Program-made: the position numbers and the translations under genes | Notes under the pieces: model-generated | What the model was told of the DNA's origin: nothing | What the model saw: the letters and a program-made list of their open reading frames with translations, nothing else | The model's database searches: none | Shown here: positions 41,976 to 51,798 of the stretch, piece after piece | How positions within the stretch are numbered: the first letter of the stretch is position 1 | Layout of the letters: every line of letters starts with the position of its first letter | Assembly: GCA_030744435.1 (NCBI GenBank) | Contig: JASLQO010000013.1 | Span: 186,001 to 250,000 of the forward strand | Source of the DNA: JASLQO01 sp002327525 | GTDB taxonomy: Bacteria > Pseudomonadota > Gammaproteobacteria > Pseudomonadales > Azotimanducaceae | Direction of reading: 5' to 3' | Length of the DNA stretch: 64,000 bases

Positions 41976-42002
41976 TTAGCACTCTCGATTATTGAGTGCT
42001 AA
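41976..42002 (+). promoter_or_regulatory. CIRCE operator (HrcA binding site)
   Basis: TTAGCACTC-N9-GAGTGCTAA, a perfect match to the CIRCE inverted repeat. It lies at the start of the groESL transcript and predicts heat-inducible repression by HrcA. hrcA itself is not in the window. Confidence 0.95.
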
Positions 42003-42029
42003 CCGTTCACTTTTGGGAGACATTTGGTG

Positions 42030-42320
42030 ATGAATATTCGACCTCTACACGACCGCGTTGTCGTGCGCCGGTTGGAAGAAGAGACCACGACCGCTGGCGG
42101 AATCGTGTTGCCTGACTCGGCGACGGAGAAACCGTCGCAGGGCGAGGTTATGGCGGTTGGTACCGGTAAAATTCTTGACAGTGGCGACGTGCGTCCCCTC
42201 GACGTCAAGGTAGGTGACAAGATCATCTTCGGCCAATACGGCGGAAGCACGGTGAAGATCGACGGCGAAGAGCTGCTTATCTTAAGTGAAAGCGAAATCT
42301 TCGGTGTTCTCGAAGGTTAA
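42030..42320 (+). CDS. groES: Co-chaperonin GroES
   Basis: 96 aa; MNIRPLHDRVVVRRLEEE, the mobile loop ETTTAGGIVLPDSATEKPSQ and GEVMAVGTGKIL identify it. In-frame TTG (42024) and GTG (42027) precede the ATG; GGGAGA lies 12 bases before the ATG, so any of the three is reachable, but the conserved N-terminus fits ATG at 42030. It forms the lid of the GroEL chamber. Confidence 0.98.
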   Translation: MNIRPLHDRVVVRRLEEETTTAGGIVLPDSATEKPSQGEVMAVGTGKILDSGDVRPLDVKVGDKIIFGQYGGSTVKIDGEELLILSESEIFGVLEG

Positions 42321-42361
42321 CGGCCCCTCGAAGGGCAAAACGAAAGTAAGAGGAATAAGCG

Positions 42362-43999
<1,638 letters not shown>

Positions 44000-44023
44000 G
44001 AGGCTCTCTGAGCCGATACGCTG

Positions 44024-44051
44024 GAGAGGGGCTGTATGCCCCTCTCTTTTT
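44024..44051 (+). terminator. Intrinsic terminator of groESL
   Basis: GAGAGGGGC-TGTAT-GCCCCTCTC then TTTTT: 9-bp perfect stem, 5-base loop, U-run. Confidence 0.95.
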
Positions 44052-44114
44052 GTCTGCCCCATCAGGTTCCGGGATACCAGTTGCCGGTATGGAGGTTAGC
44101 GAGCCGCCCCTCGA

Positions 44115-44618
44115 CTATGGCATACAGTCCTTAGAGGGAGAGTTGATACTCACACGACCGGCCCTGTTGATCATCAGGTCACGGCCGCTTTGTTTGCCGC
44201 GTTCGTCGCAGATGGCGATGACCACGGTGTCGCCGCCCTCATTCTGCATACCGTTGGCTTGAAAGCTGATCCAGGTATTTCCGGAGGCACTGGTCGTGAT
44301 GTTCACACCGGCAGCTGCTGGCTCGGTATCACGCAGCAGCGTATTGCCCAGCGCGCGAGTAGTGTTCCCGCCCGCATCGGCGTCGGTATAGGTTCCCCAG
44401 CCACCGGACCAGTCACGGGCGACGACACTATTTCTCGCCATGGTGATGACCCTGGCTCGGCTGGAAGCTTCGAGGCGTGCGATGTTCAGGTTCGCGATGA
44501 GCCGAGCGGATTCCGATTCGACACGGCTGTCCTGGATCACACTCGTGAAAGCAGGCACACCAATCGCCAAAATGACGCTCAGCATGATGATGGCGACGAT
44601 CAGCTCAAGCAGCGTCAC
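44115..44618 (-). pseudogene. GspH/FimT-like pseudopilin with disrupted leader
   Basis: The frame from GTG at 44618 reads VTLLELIVAIIMLSVILAIG, a prepilin helix with Glu5, then a GspH/FimT body (about 167 aa) ending NRAGRVSINSPSKDCMP. The preceding in-frame codons give FAAWG and then a stop, with no start codon, so no leader can be made in frame. One base out of frame, GTGTCCGGTTTGATTTGCCG then CATGGGG encodes MSGLICRMG, a proper basic leader ending in Gly. Removing one base in GGGGC would join it to VTLLEL. It is thus either a frameshifted gene, a sequencing error, or an unprocessed protein. Confidence 0.7.
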
Positions 44619-44828
44619 GCCCCATGCGGCAAATCAAACCGGACACTTTATTTGATACCAAACCGGGCAGATCATGTGCTAGTTAAACCAGTTATTGACA
44701 AGTGTTATGACTTTCAAGTTTCAGGTCAGAAAATGGATTGCACATGACCCCTGATCTCTTCACAGGGCGTGATTTATGAGGGGCATTTAGCTATATTCCG
44801 CAGCGCAATTACCGTGAGTGGAGGGGAT

Positions 44829-45485
44829 ATGGAGCTCATACTCATAGATTACGTGGCCAGATGGGGCCACTTTCTCTTTGGTGTGGCCTGGATAGGGCTG
44901 CTGTACTTTTTCAATTTCGTTCAGGGCGAGTATTTCAAGGAAGCCGAGGACGGGGCCCGCGTGGATGCGTTCTCCAAAATGGTTCCCCGTGCGCTGTGGT
45001 GGTTTCGCTGGGGGGCGATGTTTACCTTCCTGACCGGTCTCATCATGCTCGCTATCCGCGGTGTGGGGGTGAGCATCGACATCACTCTGGGGGCGGTGTT
45101 GGGAACGCTGATGTTCCTCAACGTGTGGTTGATCATCTGGCCCAATCAGAAGATCGTGATCGCTTCCAACCAGCAAGTGCAGGCGGAGGGAGAGGCAGAC
45201 CCAGCGGCGGCGGGTGCCGCGCCCAAGGCGCTGCTGGCATCGCGTACAAATACATTGTTCTCGTTTCCCATGCTCTTCCTGATGGGGTCTGGCACGCACC
45301 TGGCAGGGTACGATCACAGCCTGGGTGACAATTACACCGCGCTGATCGTCGGACTCGTCATTGCCGCCATTGTCGAGGGTAACGCCATTTTCGGTAAACT
45401 CGGCCCGATCGCGACGGTCAAGGGTGTGATCACCTCCGGTGTCGTTTTGAGCGTGGTTTTCTGGGGTGTGGTGTCGATGCTCTAG
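44829..45485 (+). CDS. PuuD/urate-hydroxylase-type membrane protein without cytochrome domain
   Basis: 218 aa from ATG 44829, with GGAGGGG just upstream. Seven or so membrane spans; YVARWGHFLFGVAWIGLLYFFNF, ALWWFRWGAMFTFLTGL and MFLNVWLIIWPNQKIVIA match the N-terminal urate oxidase membrane domain of PuuD. Full PuuD carries a C-terminal cytochrome c; here the protein ends with no CxxCH motif. Membrane proteins of this short form are widespread and of unknown function, so urate oxidation should not be assumed. A terminator follows. Confidence 0.75.
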   Translation: MELILIDYVARWGHFLFGVAWIGLLYFFNFVQGEYFKEAEDGARVDAFSKMVPRALWWFRWGAMFTFLTGLIMLAIRGVGVSIDITLGAVLGTLMFLNVWLIIWPNQKIVIASNQQVQAEGEADPAAAGAAPKALLASRTNTLFSFPMLFLMGSGTHLAGYDHSLGDNYTALIVGLVIAAIVEGNAIFGKLGPIATVKGVITSGVVLSVVFWGVVSML

Positions 45486-45505
45486 TCGATCAGGCGCAAC
45501 GTAAG

Positions 45506-45536
45506 AAAGGGCCTGCCTGAAATGCGGGCCTTTTTT
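45506..45536 (+). terminator. Intrinsic terminator after the PuuD-like gene
   Basis: AAAGGGCCTGC (11-bp arm with two G-U pairs), 7-base loop, GCGGGCC then six T. Confidence 0.9.
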
Positions 45537-45548
45537 CTGTGCGGACAC

Positions 45549-45576
45549 TTCTTGCGCGGTCGCTTTTTGGCATAAT
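45549..45576 (+). promoter_or_regulatory. Putative promoter of the coiled-coil gene
   Basis: TTCTTG at 45549-45554, 16-base spacer, CATAAT at 45571-45576, about 43 bases before the ATG at 45619. Confidence 0.45.
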
Positions 45577-45618
45577 TCGCGCCGCCCAATGATGGGCACC
45601 TCTCACAGGTACGGTTAC

Positions 45619-46344
45619 ATGGCTGATCGCGGAAACTCTCCTTCCATATCTACCTCTTCTGAGCCCGGGCCCAGCTACCGCACGGGTGGTGGCCGGCGGC
45701 GCGCCTCCTCGTCGGGAGGCGGTGGTCGCATGATAGGGGTCAATCTCATGCTGGCCGTGATGGTCGCGGGGCTCCTGGTCGCTGGCTGGTTCATCGCCAA
45801 TCAGCACCAGATCATCGTTGCGGAGCAAGCGGAACGCGCCGCCGCCCACAAGCGCATCGCCGCACTCGAGGACCGTCTGCGCATGACGGATGAAGCGATG
45901 ATTAATGCCGGCTCGAATACGCAGGAGCAGATGGGATTCTGGGAGTCCGAGATCCGCAAACTCTGGGCGATATCCAACGAACGCAACAAAAAGTGGATCA
46001 ACGAGAACCAGCGGGGGCTGGCGAGCCAGAGGAAGAAACTGGCCGCTCTCGAATCCAACGGCAAGGTGCTCAAGAGCGCGCTGGATCGCCACGAACAGGC
46101 GCTGTCGCAACAGTCTGCCGTGATAGATCAGCTGGCCAGCATCGAGCTTCAACTGCAGCAGCTGTTGGAGAATCAACAAGACCTGGTGGACAAGGTCAAT
46201 GCCAGTACACAGATCACGACGCGTATGGAGGCGCGCGTGAAAGAGAACGAAGAAGCCATCGCCGCCATCGATGCCTACCGGCGCTCGGTCAATTCGCGCA
46301 TATCAGACATCGAGAAACGCCTCGTGCCCTCTACGGGACCCTGA
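45619..46344 (+). CDS. Single-span membrane protein with long coiled coil, unknown function
   Basis: 241 aa from ATG at 45619 (a further ATG at 45589 is possible). The N-terminal 35 residues are Ser/Gly/Arg-rich and disordered; one membrane span at about 38-60 (GVNLMLAVMVAGLLVAGWFI); the rest is a helical coiled coil, for example AHKRIAALEDRLRMTDEA and QQSAVIDQLASIELQLQQLL, ending SRISDIEKRL. The topology suggests a periplasmic coiled coil. It stands alone between two terminator/promoter boundaries. I do not recognise a family. Confidence 0.75.
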   Translation: MADRGNSPSISTSSEPGPSYRTGGGRRRASSSGGGGRMIGVNLMLAVMVAGLLVAGWFIANQHQIIVAEQAERAAAHKRIAALEDRLRMTDEAMINAGSNTQEQMGFWESEIRKLWAISNERNKKWINENQRGLASQRKKLAALESNGKVLKSALDRHEQALSQQSAVIDQLASIELQLQQLLENQQDLVDKVNASTQITTRMEARVKENEEAIAAIDAYRRSVNSRISDIEKRLVPSTGP

Positions 46345-46519
46345 CCCCGGGTCTATACGGGCGCCCACTTAACACTGTGACGTAACGCGGATTTTGACCT
46401 GGTTCCCAACGTCGTCAATTGTCGTGCGGTGTCGCATTGAGAGTGTGACCGGGTTCAAATTCGGATAAGGGCCTCTATCGCATACTTGCTGCCTCTGTTC
46501 ACTTTTGGGGTGAGTTTCG

Positions 46520-48382
46520 ATGAGTGGCAGCCGTGCTTCGGCCACACTCTGTCTGGTTGGTGATGCCGGTGGCGCGCTCGCGGATATCGCGGGAAGTCTC
46601 GGCTGGTCGGTCGTTTTCCAGGAAGAAGTGACCGATGTAGAGAGCGTTGCCGTCGTCGTGACCGGGCTACCCGGCGTGCAAGATTGCCGCAGACAGTTTC
46701 CACACGCACTGGTTGTGAGTGAAGAGGCCGGCGAGGGTGCGGATCTCAGCGTCGATGTGAACGCGGACGCTGTGTTGCTGCGACAGGTGCTCGACCACGG
46801 AGAGGCTCACTGGCGGCGCAACCTAAAGGTACTGGAACTGGTACAGGAGGTTGGCACGCGACGCCAGCGCATGCACCAGCTCTCCGAAATCGGAGTGGCA
46901 TTGTCGTCTCGGATGCAGGAAGGCGATCTGTTGGTGACGATACTTTCGGAGGCCCGCCGCATCGCCAACTGCGATGCTGGTTCTCTCTACCTGGTCGATG
47001 GTGACGATCGAGACCGGGGCCTGATGTTCAAGCTGGCGCAAAACGACACGATATTCATTCCGTTCCAGGAAATGCGATTACCGCTCACGCCAGAGAGCCT
47101 TGCCGGTTACGTCGCGATTTCGGGCAATGACCTCAATATCGAAGACGTATACGAATTACCCGTGAATCGCCCGTATCGGTTCAATCGTTCGGTCGACGTG
47201 GAGATAAATTATCGTACGCGCTCGATGCTGGTGTTGCCGATGCGCGATCACCGGCACAAGGTGGTGGGTGTACTGCAGTTCATCAATCGCCTCGACCCCC
47301 TGACGGGTGAAGTGGTGCCGTTCGTAGAGGAAGTGGCGGAGTTGTTGCGTGCGGTCGCTAGTCAAGCTGCGGTAGCGATTCAGAAAAACACGCTGATCAA
47401 CGACATCAATCAGTTGTTCGAGAGCTTTGTTCAGGCTTCGGTGAAGACCATCGAACAGCGGGATCCGACCACCAGTGGTCACTCCTTTCGCGTGGCGGAA
47501 ACCACGGTGGCGCTACTTGAGAGCCTGCCGCGCTCAAGCGTCGCCCGATTTCGGGACCTGTCGTTTACCGACGAGGATCTTCGCGAGGTGCGTTACGCTG
47601 CGCTACTGCACGACTTCGGCAAAATCGGCGTGCGGGAGAATGTACTGACGAAAGTGAACAAGCTGACGGACGATCGCCTTGAGATCATTCGCTATCGTGT
47701 GGAGCTGCAAAAAGAGCGAATTCGCAGGCGCGCGGTGGAACGCGAGCTGGATCTGCTGCACAAGGGCAAACTGCCCTTCGAGCAGGTGCGGCGTGACGTG
47801 CGTGCGAGCCTCGCCCAGGAGCTCGCGCACCTGGACGATTACTACCAGTGGGTGGTGAAAGCGAACGAGCCCAGTGTCCTGGATGAAGGTGACTTCGATC
47901 ATCTCAACCGGGTGCGCGACTATGCCTACCGGGAACTGGATGGCAGCCTCACGAGCCTGATCTATGAGGATGAAATGCTGGCTCTGTCCGTGCGCCGGGG
48001 TAGCCTTACGCCTCAGGAGCGGGAGGAAATCGAATCTCACGTCGTGCACACGAGGGAGTTCCTGTCGGTACTGCCCTGGCCCCCTGAACTGGCGCGTGTC
48101 CCCGACATTGCAGGTGCTCACCATGAGAAGCTGAACGGCACTGGTTATCCTCAGGGATTGACAGAAGATCAGATTCCCCTTCCGAGCCGTGTCATGACGG
48201 TTTGCGATATCTACGATGCCCTGACGGCGATGGATCGTCCCTACAAAGCGGCTATGCCGGACGAGCGTGCGTTTTCGATTCTCGAGGACGAGGCCTCGCA
48301 GGGACTACTCGACCGCGACCTCGTCGACATCTTCATCCAAAGCCGCGCGGCACGCCGGGGGCTGCTGCAAGACGCGGGTTGA
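46520..48382 (+). CDS. GAF-HD-GYP protein, putative cyclic-di-GMP phosphodiesterase
   Basis: 620 aa. Residues 1-95 form a small alpha/beta segment without receiver aspartates. A GAF domain spans about 130-290 (CDAGSLYLVDGD, SMLVLPMRDHRHKVVGVLQF). The HD-GYP domain begins at about 310: GHSFRVAE, HD pair His364-Asp365 in LLHDFGKIGV, His507, and HHEKLNGTGYP (534-544), so the metal and GYP signatures are kept. About 110 extra residues (385-495), largely helical, split the domain. It probably hydrolyses cyclic di-GMP under GAF control; the ligand is unknown. Confidence 0.85.
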   Translation: MSGSRASATLCLVGDAGGALADIAGSLGWSVVFQEEVTDVESVAVVVTGLPGVQDCRRQFPHALVVSEEAGEGADLSVDVNADAVLLRQVLDHGEAHWRRNLKVLELVQEVGTRRQRMHQLSEIGVALSSRMQEGDLLVTILSEARRIANCDAGSLYLVDGDDRDRGLMFKLAQNDTIFIPFQEMRLPLTPESLAGYVAISGNDLNIEDVYELPVNRPYRFNRSVDVEINYRTRSMLVLPMRDHRHKVVGVLQFINRLDPLTGEVVPFVEEVAELLRAVASQAAVAIQKNTLINDINQLFESFVQASVKTIEQRDPTTSGHSFRVAETTVALLESLPRSSVARFRDLSFTDEDLREVRYAALLHDFGKIGVRENVLTKVNKLTDDRLEIIRYRVELQKERIRRRAVERELDLLHKGKLPFEQVRRDVRASLAQELAHLDDYYQWVVKANEPSVLDEGDFDHLNRVRDYAYRELDGSLTSLIYEDEMLALSVRRGSLTPQEREEIESHVVHTREFLSVLPWPPELARVPDIAGAHHEKLNGTGYPQGLTEDQIPLPSRVMTVCDIYDALTAMDRPYKAAMPDERAFSILEDEASQGLLDRDLVDIFIQSRAARRGLLQDAG

Positions 48383-48400
48383 ACTCCCAAACTCGGCGCT

Positions 48401-49105
48401 CTATTGCTCCCAGCTCGCTATCACCGAGATGCTGACGAGGTATTGCCTGAACGCGAACTCCACGCCCTCTTCCGTGATGGCTTGCAGACGCAGGGCGCCC
48501 AGCTGATCGCCTATCTCCAGTCGCTGGCCGTTGACCACCACCCAGCTGAGATCGCCGTAGACATGACTGGAGAACTCGAGTTCTCCGAATTCGGCGCGCT
48601 CGGCCGAACTCAGCTCATCCAGAGTGACGGCGCTCAGTACAGCAGGGAGGCGCGATGGCGATTCGGCCCCAACTCGAGACGCCGTAATCGGCGTCGACGG
48701 GGTGACAGCGGGCTGCGCGGCCGAGTCGATGCCGGATTCCTGGCCGGCTGACGCACGACCTTTGGTGGCGGCTGGAAAAACGCCATGTTCTCCGGCAGCG
48801 TCCCGCTGCTCCTGCCGTGGGCGACCGTAGTCCGGCGTGGCCGATGCCGTGATCTCCGGGGTAGGGTCAGGCGCGTCCTCGGCGAAAGAGGGCGGCTCTA
48901 CGGAGGGGGTATCGTCGTCGCGCAGGGCCCATATTCCGAGTACCACAGCATTGACGAGCAGCGCTGCGCCGATGACCCAGAGCGCGCCGGTCTGTTTTCT
49001 TTGCTGCACCTCTGTTTTTTGCGCTTGTGCCAGCGCCAGAGACACCGCGGCGTCAGGGTCGTCTTCGGCGTGTCGTTTTTTCAGAGCATCGAGAATGTAG
49101 GACAT
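48401..49105 (-). CDS. gspB: Type II secretion protein GspB
   Basis: 234 aa. MSYILDALKKRHAEDDPD is the conserved cytoplasmic start of GspB/ExeB; a membrane span lies at about 42-60; a Pro/Ala-rich periplasmic linker leads to the C-terminal domain LEFSSHVYGDLSWVVVNGQR then LEIGDQL. GspB works with GspA to insert the secretin through the cell wall. It lies 46 bases downstream of gspA. Confidence 0.9.
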   Translation of the reverse strand: MSYILDALKKRHAEDDPDAAVSLALAQAQKTEVQQRKQTGALWVIGAALLVNAVVLGIWALRDDDTPSVEPPSFAEDAPDPTPEITASATPDYGRPRQEQRDAAGEHGVFPAATKGRASAGQESGIDSAAQPAVTPSTPITASRVGAESPSRLPAVLSAVTLDELSSAERAEFGELEFSSHVYGDLSWVVVNGQRLEIGDQLGALRLQAITEEGVEFAFRQYLVSISVIASWEQ

Positions 49106-49151
49106 GGTGTCTGCCTTCAGCGCGCATTTCTACGCTCGTTCCAATAGCGTC

Positions 49152-50897
49152 TCAACGCAGGGAGGGGCCGGGCGATTGCAATCGGTCCGCGAGTTGAATC
49201 CAGGTCGCCGGTCCCACGATACCATCGGTGAGCAATCCTTCGGCCGTCTGGAAGCGTACCACTGCATCATGCAGGGATGGGTCGAACTGATCTTCCGGGC
49301 CCTGGGCGGGAGCCAGTTCCATGAGATCACCCAAGCGCTCTCTCAGCCAGGCCACGGTGCTGTCACGGTCGCCCGTTTGCAGACTGCCGCGGTAGTTGGG
49401 TGGTGTATGCCAGAGCACGACGTAACGCCCAAGCCAGTTGCTACGCAGGTCGCGCGGGGTAACCTCCAGCGCGCCACCGCCGAGCACCAGCGTGTACGAG
49501 GAACCCGATGCCGCAGTGATGGCGCCGTAGAAGGCATCGTCACTTTCGTCCCATAATTCCAGCACGACTGGCAGGTTGAGCCGATCGATGTCTAACCAGC
49601 TGCCATTCTGACCCAGGCACTGCAGCCCGACACGAGGTGCGACGTCGCACGGTATCTCCGTGTCGCGCAAGGTCTGATCATACCCCCAGAGAGCGAACAC
49701 CGCATCGTAGGCCTCCCGTTGTGTCTGGAAGCGGTTGGCGTAAGGTCTCACAATGTCCACCGCGTTGCCGACCGGTTCGAGGGACTGCGTGGTCTCGGAT
49801 TGTGCGGTATCTGCGATCTGCACGGGTACGGGCTGGGTGGTGGTCTGATCTCGCGAGCGTGATTTCTCGGGTGGCGGCTGCACAACCTTGGCAGTGGCCT
49901 GCTGTTCGGTAACCCGGACCACAGCCGGTGCAGGCGTTTGTCGTGCGGGAGCGGGTGCGCGGGTCTGTTCTGCAGTCTTGTGTGGTGTTTGCGGTGATGG
50001 ATCGTCCGGCAGGTAATACCAGGCCCAGGCCATGAACATGGCGACGCCCAATACGGCAGCCGCCGTCCAGACCAGTTGATTGGGACGACGCTTGCCAAGC
50101 ACCTCTGCAGCCGCCCGATTGACAATAGCCGGGCTGACACGATCCTCGTTCTGAACATAGGCGCCGAGCAGAGCGCGGTCGGCGATGATGTTGATCAGGC
50201 GCGGGATACCGCCGGACAGCCTGTAGAGGCGTTGCTGGGCACCTGGCAGAAACAGATCTTTACGCCCGCCGGCGTATTCGAGGCGGTGTTCGACATAGGC
50301 GTGACAGTCGTCTTTCGTTAGAGCGCCGAGGTGATAGCGCGCCGTGATGCGCTGCGCCAGCTGACGCAGCTCGTTGCGCTGCAGCATCTGATCGAGTTCC
50401 GGCTGCCCGAGCAGGATGATGCGCAGCAATTTCTTTTCGTTGGTTTCGAGGTTCGTCAGCAGTCGTATCTGCTCCAGCACCGCGGGAGAGAGGTTCTGCG
50501 CCTCGTCGATGATCACCACGGTACTGCGGCCACCGCGATGGGTCTTCAGCAGATGCCTGGTCAGCACGTCGATGAATTGTTTTACGCTCTGCACGCGATT
50601 GCGGTCGTAGGCGATACCGAGCTCATCGCAAATGGTCTCCAACAGCTCACGCACGGTGAGACGGGGATTCAGGATAAAGGCGACATCGAGATCTGGCGGC
50701 GTCTGGCGGATGACGTTGCGCAGCAGGGTGGTTTTGCCGGTACCCACTTCGCCGGTGATGAGCACGAATCCCCCGTGGGAGAAGCCGTACATCAGGTGTG
50801 CCAGCGCTTCGCCATGACCGTCACTGAGATAGAGAAAATTTGGGTCCGGCGCGATGGAAAATGGCTCGTGTTCGAGGTTGAAGTGTTCGAGATACAT
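49152..50897 (-). CDS. gspA: Type II secretion AAA ATPase GspA (ExeA)
   Basis: 581 aa. Cytoplasmic ATPase opening MYLEHFNLEHEPFSIAPDPN; Walker A TGEVGTGKTTLLR, Walker B STVVIIDEAQNLS, sensor LLTNLETNEKKLLRIILLGQ. A membrane span at about 278-296, a Pro/Thr-rich linker, a C39-like region (about 380-500) and a C-terminal peptidoglycan-binding domain (VRFQTAEGLLTDGIVGPATW). It pairs with GspB downstream to fit the secretin into peptidoglycan. The acyltransferase gene ends 6 bases upstream. Confidence 0.92.
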   Translation of the reverse strand: MYLEHFNLEHEPFSIAPDPNFLYLSDGHGEALAHLMYGFSHGGFVLITGEVGTGKTTLLRNVIRQTPPDLDVAFILNPRLTVRELLETICDELGIAYDRNRVQSVKQFIDVLTRHLLKTHRGGRSTVVIIDEAQNLSPAVLEQIRLLTNLETNEKKLLRIILLGQPELDQMLQRNELRQLAQRITARYHLGALTKDDCHAYVEHRLEYAGGRKDLFLPGAQQRLYRLSGGIPRLINIIADRALLGAYVQNEDRVSPAIVNRAAAEVLGKRRPNQLVWTAAAVLGVAMFMAWAWYYLPDDPSPQTPHKTAEQTRAPAPARQTPAPAVVRVTEQQATAKVVQPPPEKSRSRDQTTTQPVPVQIADTAQSETTQSLEPVGNAVDIVRPYANRFQTQREAYDAVFALWGYDQTLRDTEIPCDVAPRVGLQCLGQNGSWLDIDRLNLPVVLELWDESDDAFYGAITAASGSSYTLVLGGGALEVTPRDLRSNWLGRYVVLWHTPPNYRGSLQTGDRDSTVAWLRERLGDLMELAPAQGPEDQFDPSLHDAVVRFQTAEGLLTDGIVGPATWIQLADRLQSPGPSLR

Positions 50898-50903
50898 GAA
50901 GTG

Positions 50904-51770
50904 TTACGGTGTTTGATCCAACCGGCCGTCCTTCTCCTGCCAGATGGCGGCTACCCAGGGTACGAGTGCATCGCGCTGGGTTTCCTCATCCAGGATGTCC
51001 TCGGGCAGGCGCCTGGATTCTATGTGAATCTCGACTCGCGGACACTCGCCCTTCAGAAATTCCCAGAAAGTGGGGACACCCTGGGGATAGACGATGGTGA
51101 CATCCACCAAGCAGTGCAGTTCTTCGGCCAGTCCCTGTAGTACATGGCCGAGCCCTCCCAGTCGGGGATTGAGCAGGTGCGTATAGGCGGGCCGCTGCTG
51201 GCGGTCGTGCTTTTCGCGCGTGAAACGGGTTCCCTCGAGAAAGTTCAGAGCCGCGGTGGGGTGGGTGCGGAAGCCGTCGCAGGCAGCCAGTGTATTGTCG
51301 CGGTCGACGTTTGCCAGTGCCGGGTTTTGCATGCGCTGTTCCCGGGAAATGCGCCGGACGTATGGAAAACCGAGTATATACATGGCCACGCCGATAAAGG
51401 GCACCCAGATCAGCTGTTGTTTGGTAAAAAACTTCACGGGTGGGATGGCGTCACGCAGCGTGGTCTGCAGAAGCAGGATATCGGTCCACGTCTGATGATT
51501 GCTGACCACGATGTACCAACTGTCGCGATTGAGACCAAGTGGGTCGTTCCACTCGACATTGACGTCGCACAGTTTTATGAAACGAAACCACCAGCGATTG
51601 GTCGCCACCCAGGGATCGATAACCCAGTGATCCATCCAGACCTCTACCCGGACCCGGGCGGATCCGGACAAGGGGATGCGGATGAGTGCCAGCACAAACA
51701 GGATGAGGCAATGCCACACCGTGTTGGTGATGATCAACAGTAAGGTTACAGTCCCTTTCAGCGTTCCCAT
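50904..51770 (-). CDS. PlsC-family acyltransferase (YihG-like)
   Basis: 288 aa. An N-terminal membrane segment (about 7-30), the acyltransferase motif VVSNHQTWTDILLLQ (HxxxxD), motif III-like NFLEGTRFTREKH, and VDVTIVYPQGVPTFWEF place it with the YihG/LPLAT group that acylates lysophospholipids. It is first in a three-gene minus-strand operon with gspA and gspB; the link to secretion may be only positional. Confidence 0.85.
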   Translation of the reverse strand: MGTLKGTVTLLLIITNTVWHCLILFVLALIRIPLSGSARVRVEVWMDHWVIDPWVATNRWWFRFIKLCDVNVEWNDPLGLNRDSWYIVVSNHQTWTDILLLQTTLRDAIPPVKFFTKQQLIWVPFIGVAMYILGFPYVRRISREQRMQNPALANVDRDNTLAACDGFRTHPTAALNFLEGTRFTREKHDRQQRPAYTHLLNPRLGGLGHVLQGLAEELHCLVDVTIVYPQGVPTFWEFLKGECPRVEIHIESRRLPEDILDEETQRDALVPWVAAIWQEKDGRLDQTP

Positions 51771-51798
51771 GAGCGGAGTTTAAGAAAACCGGAGCCAG

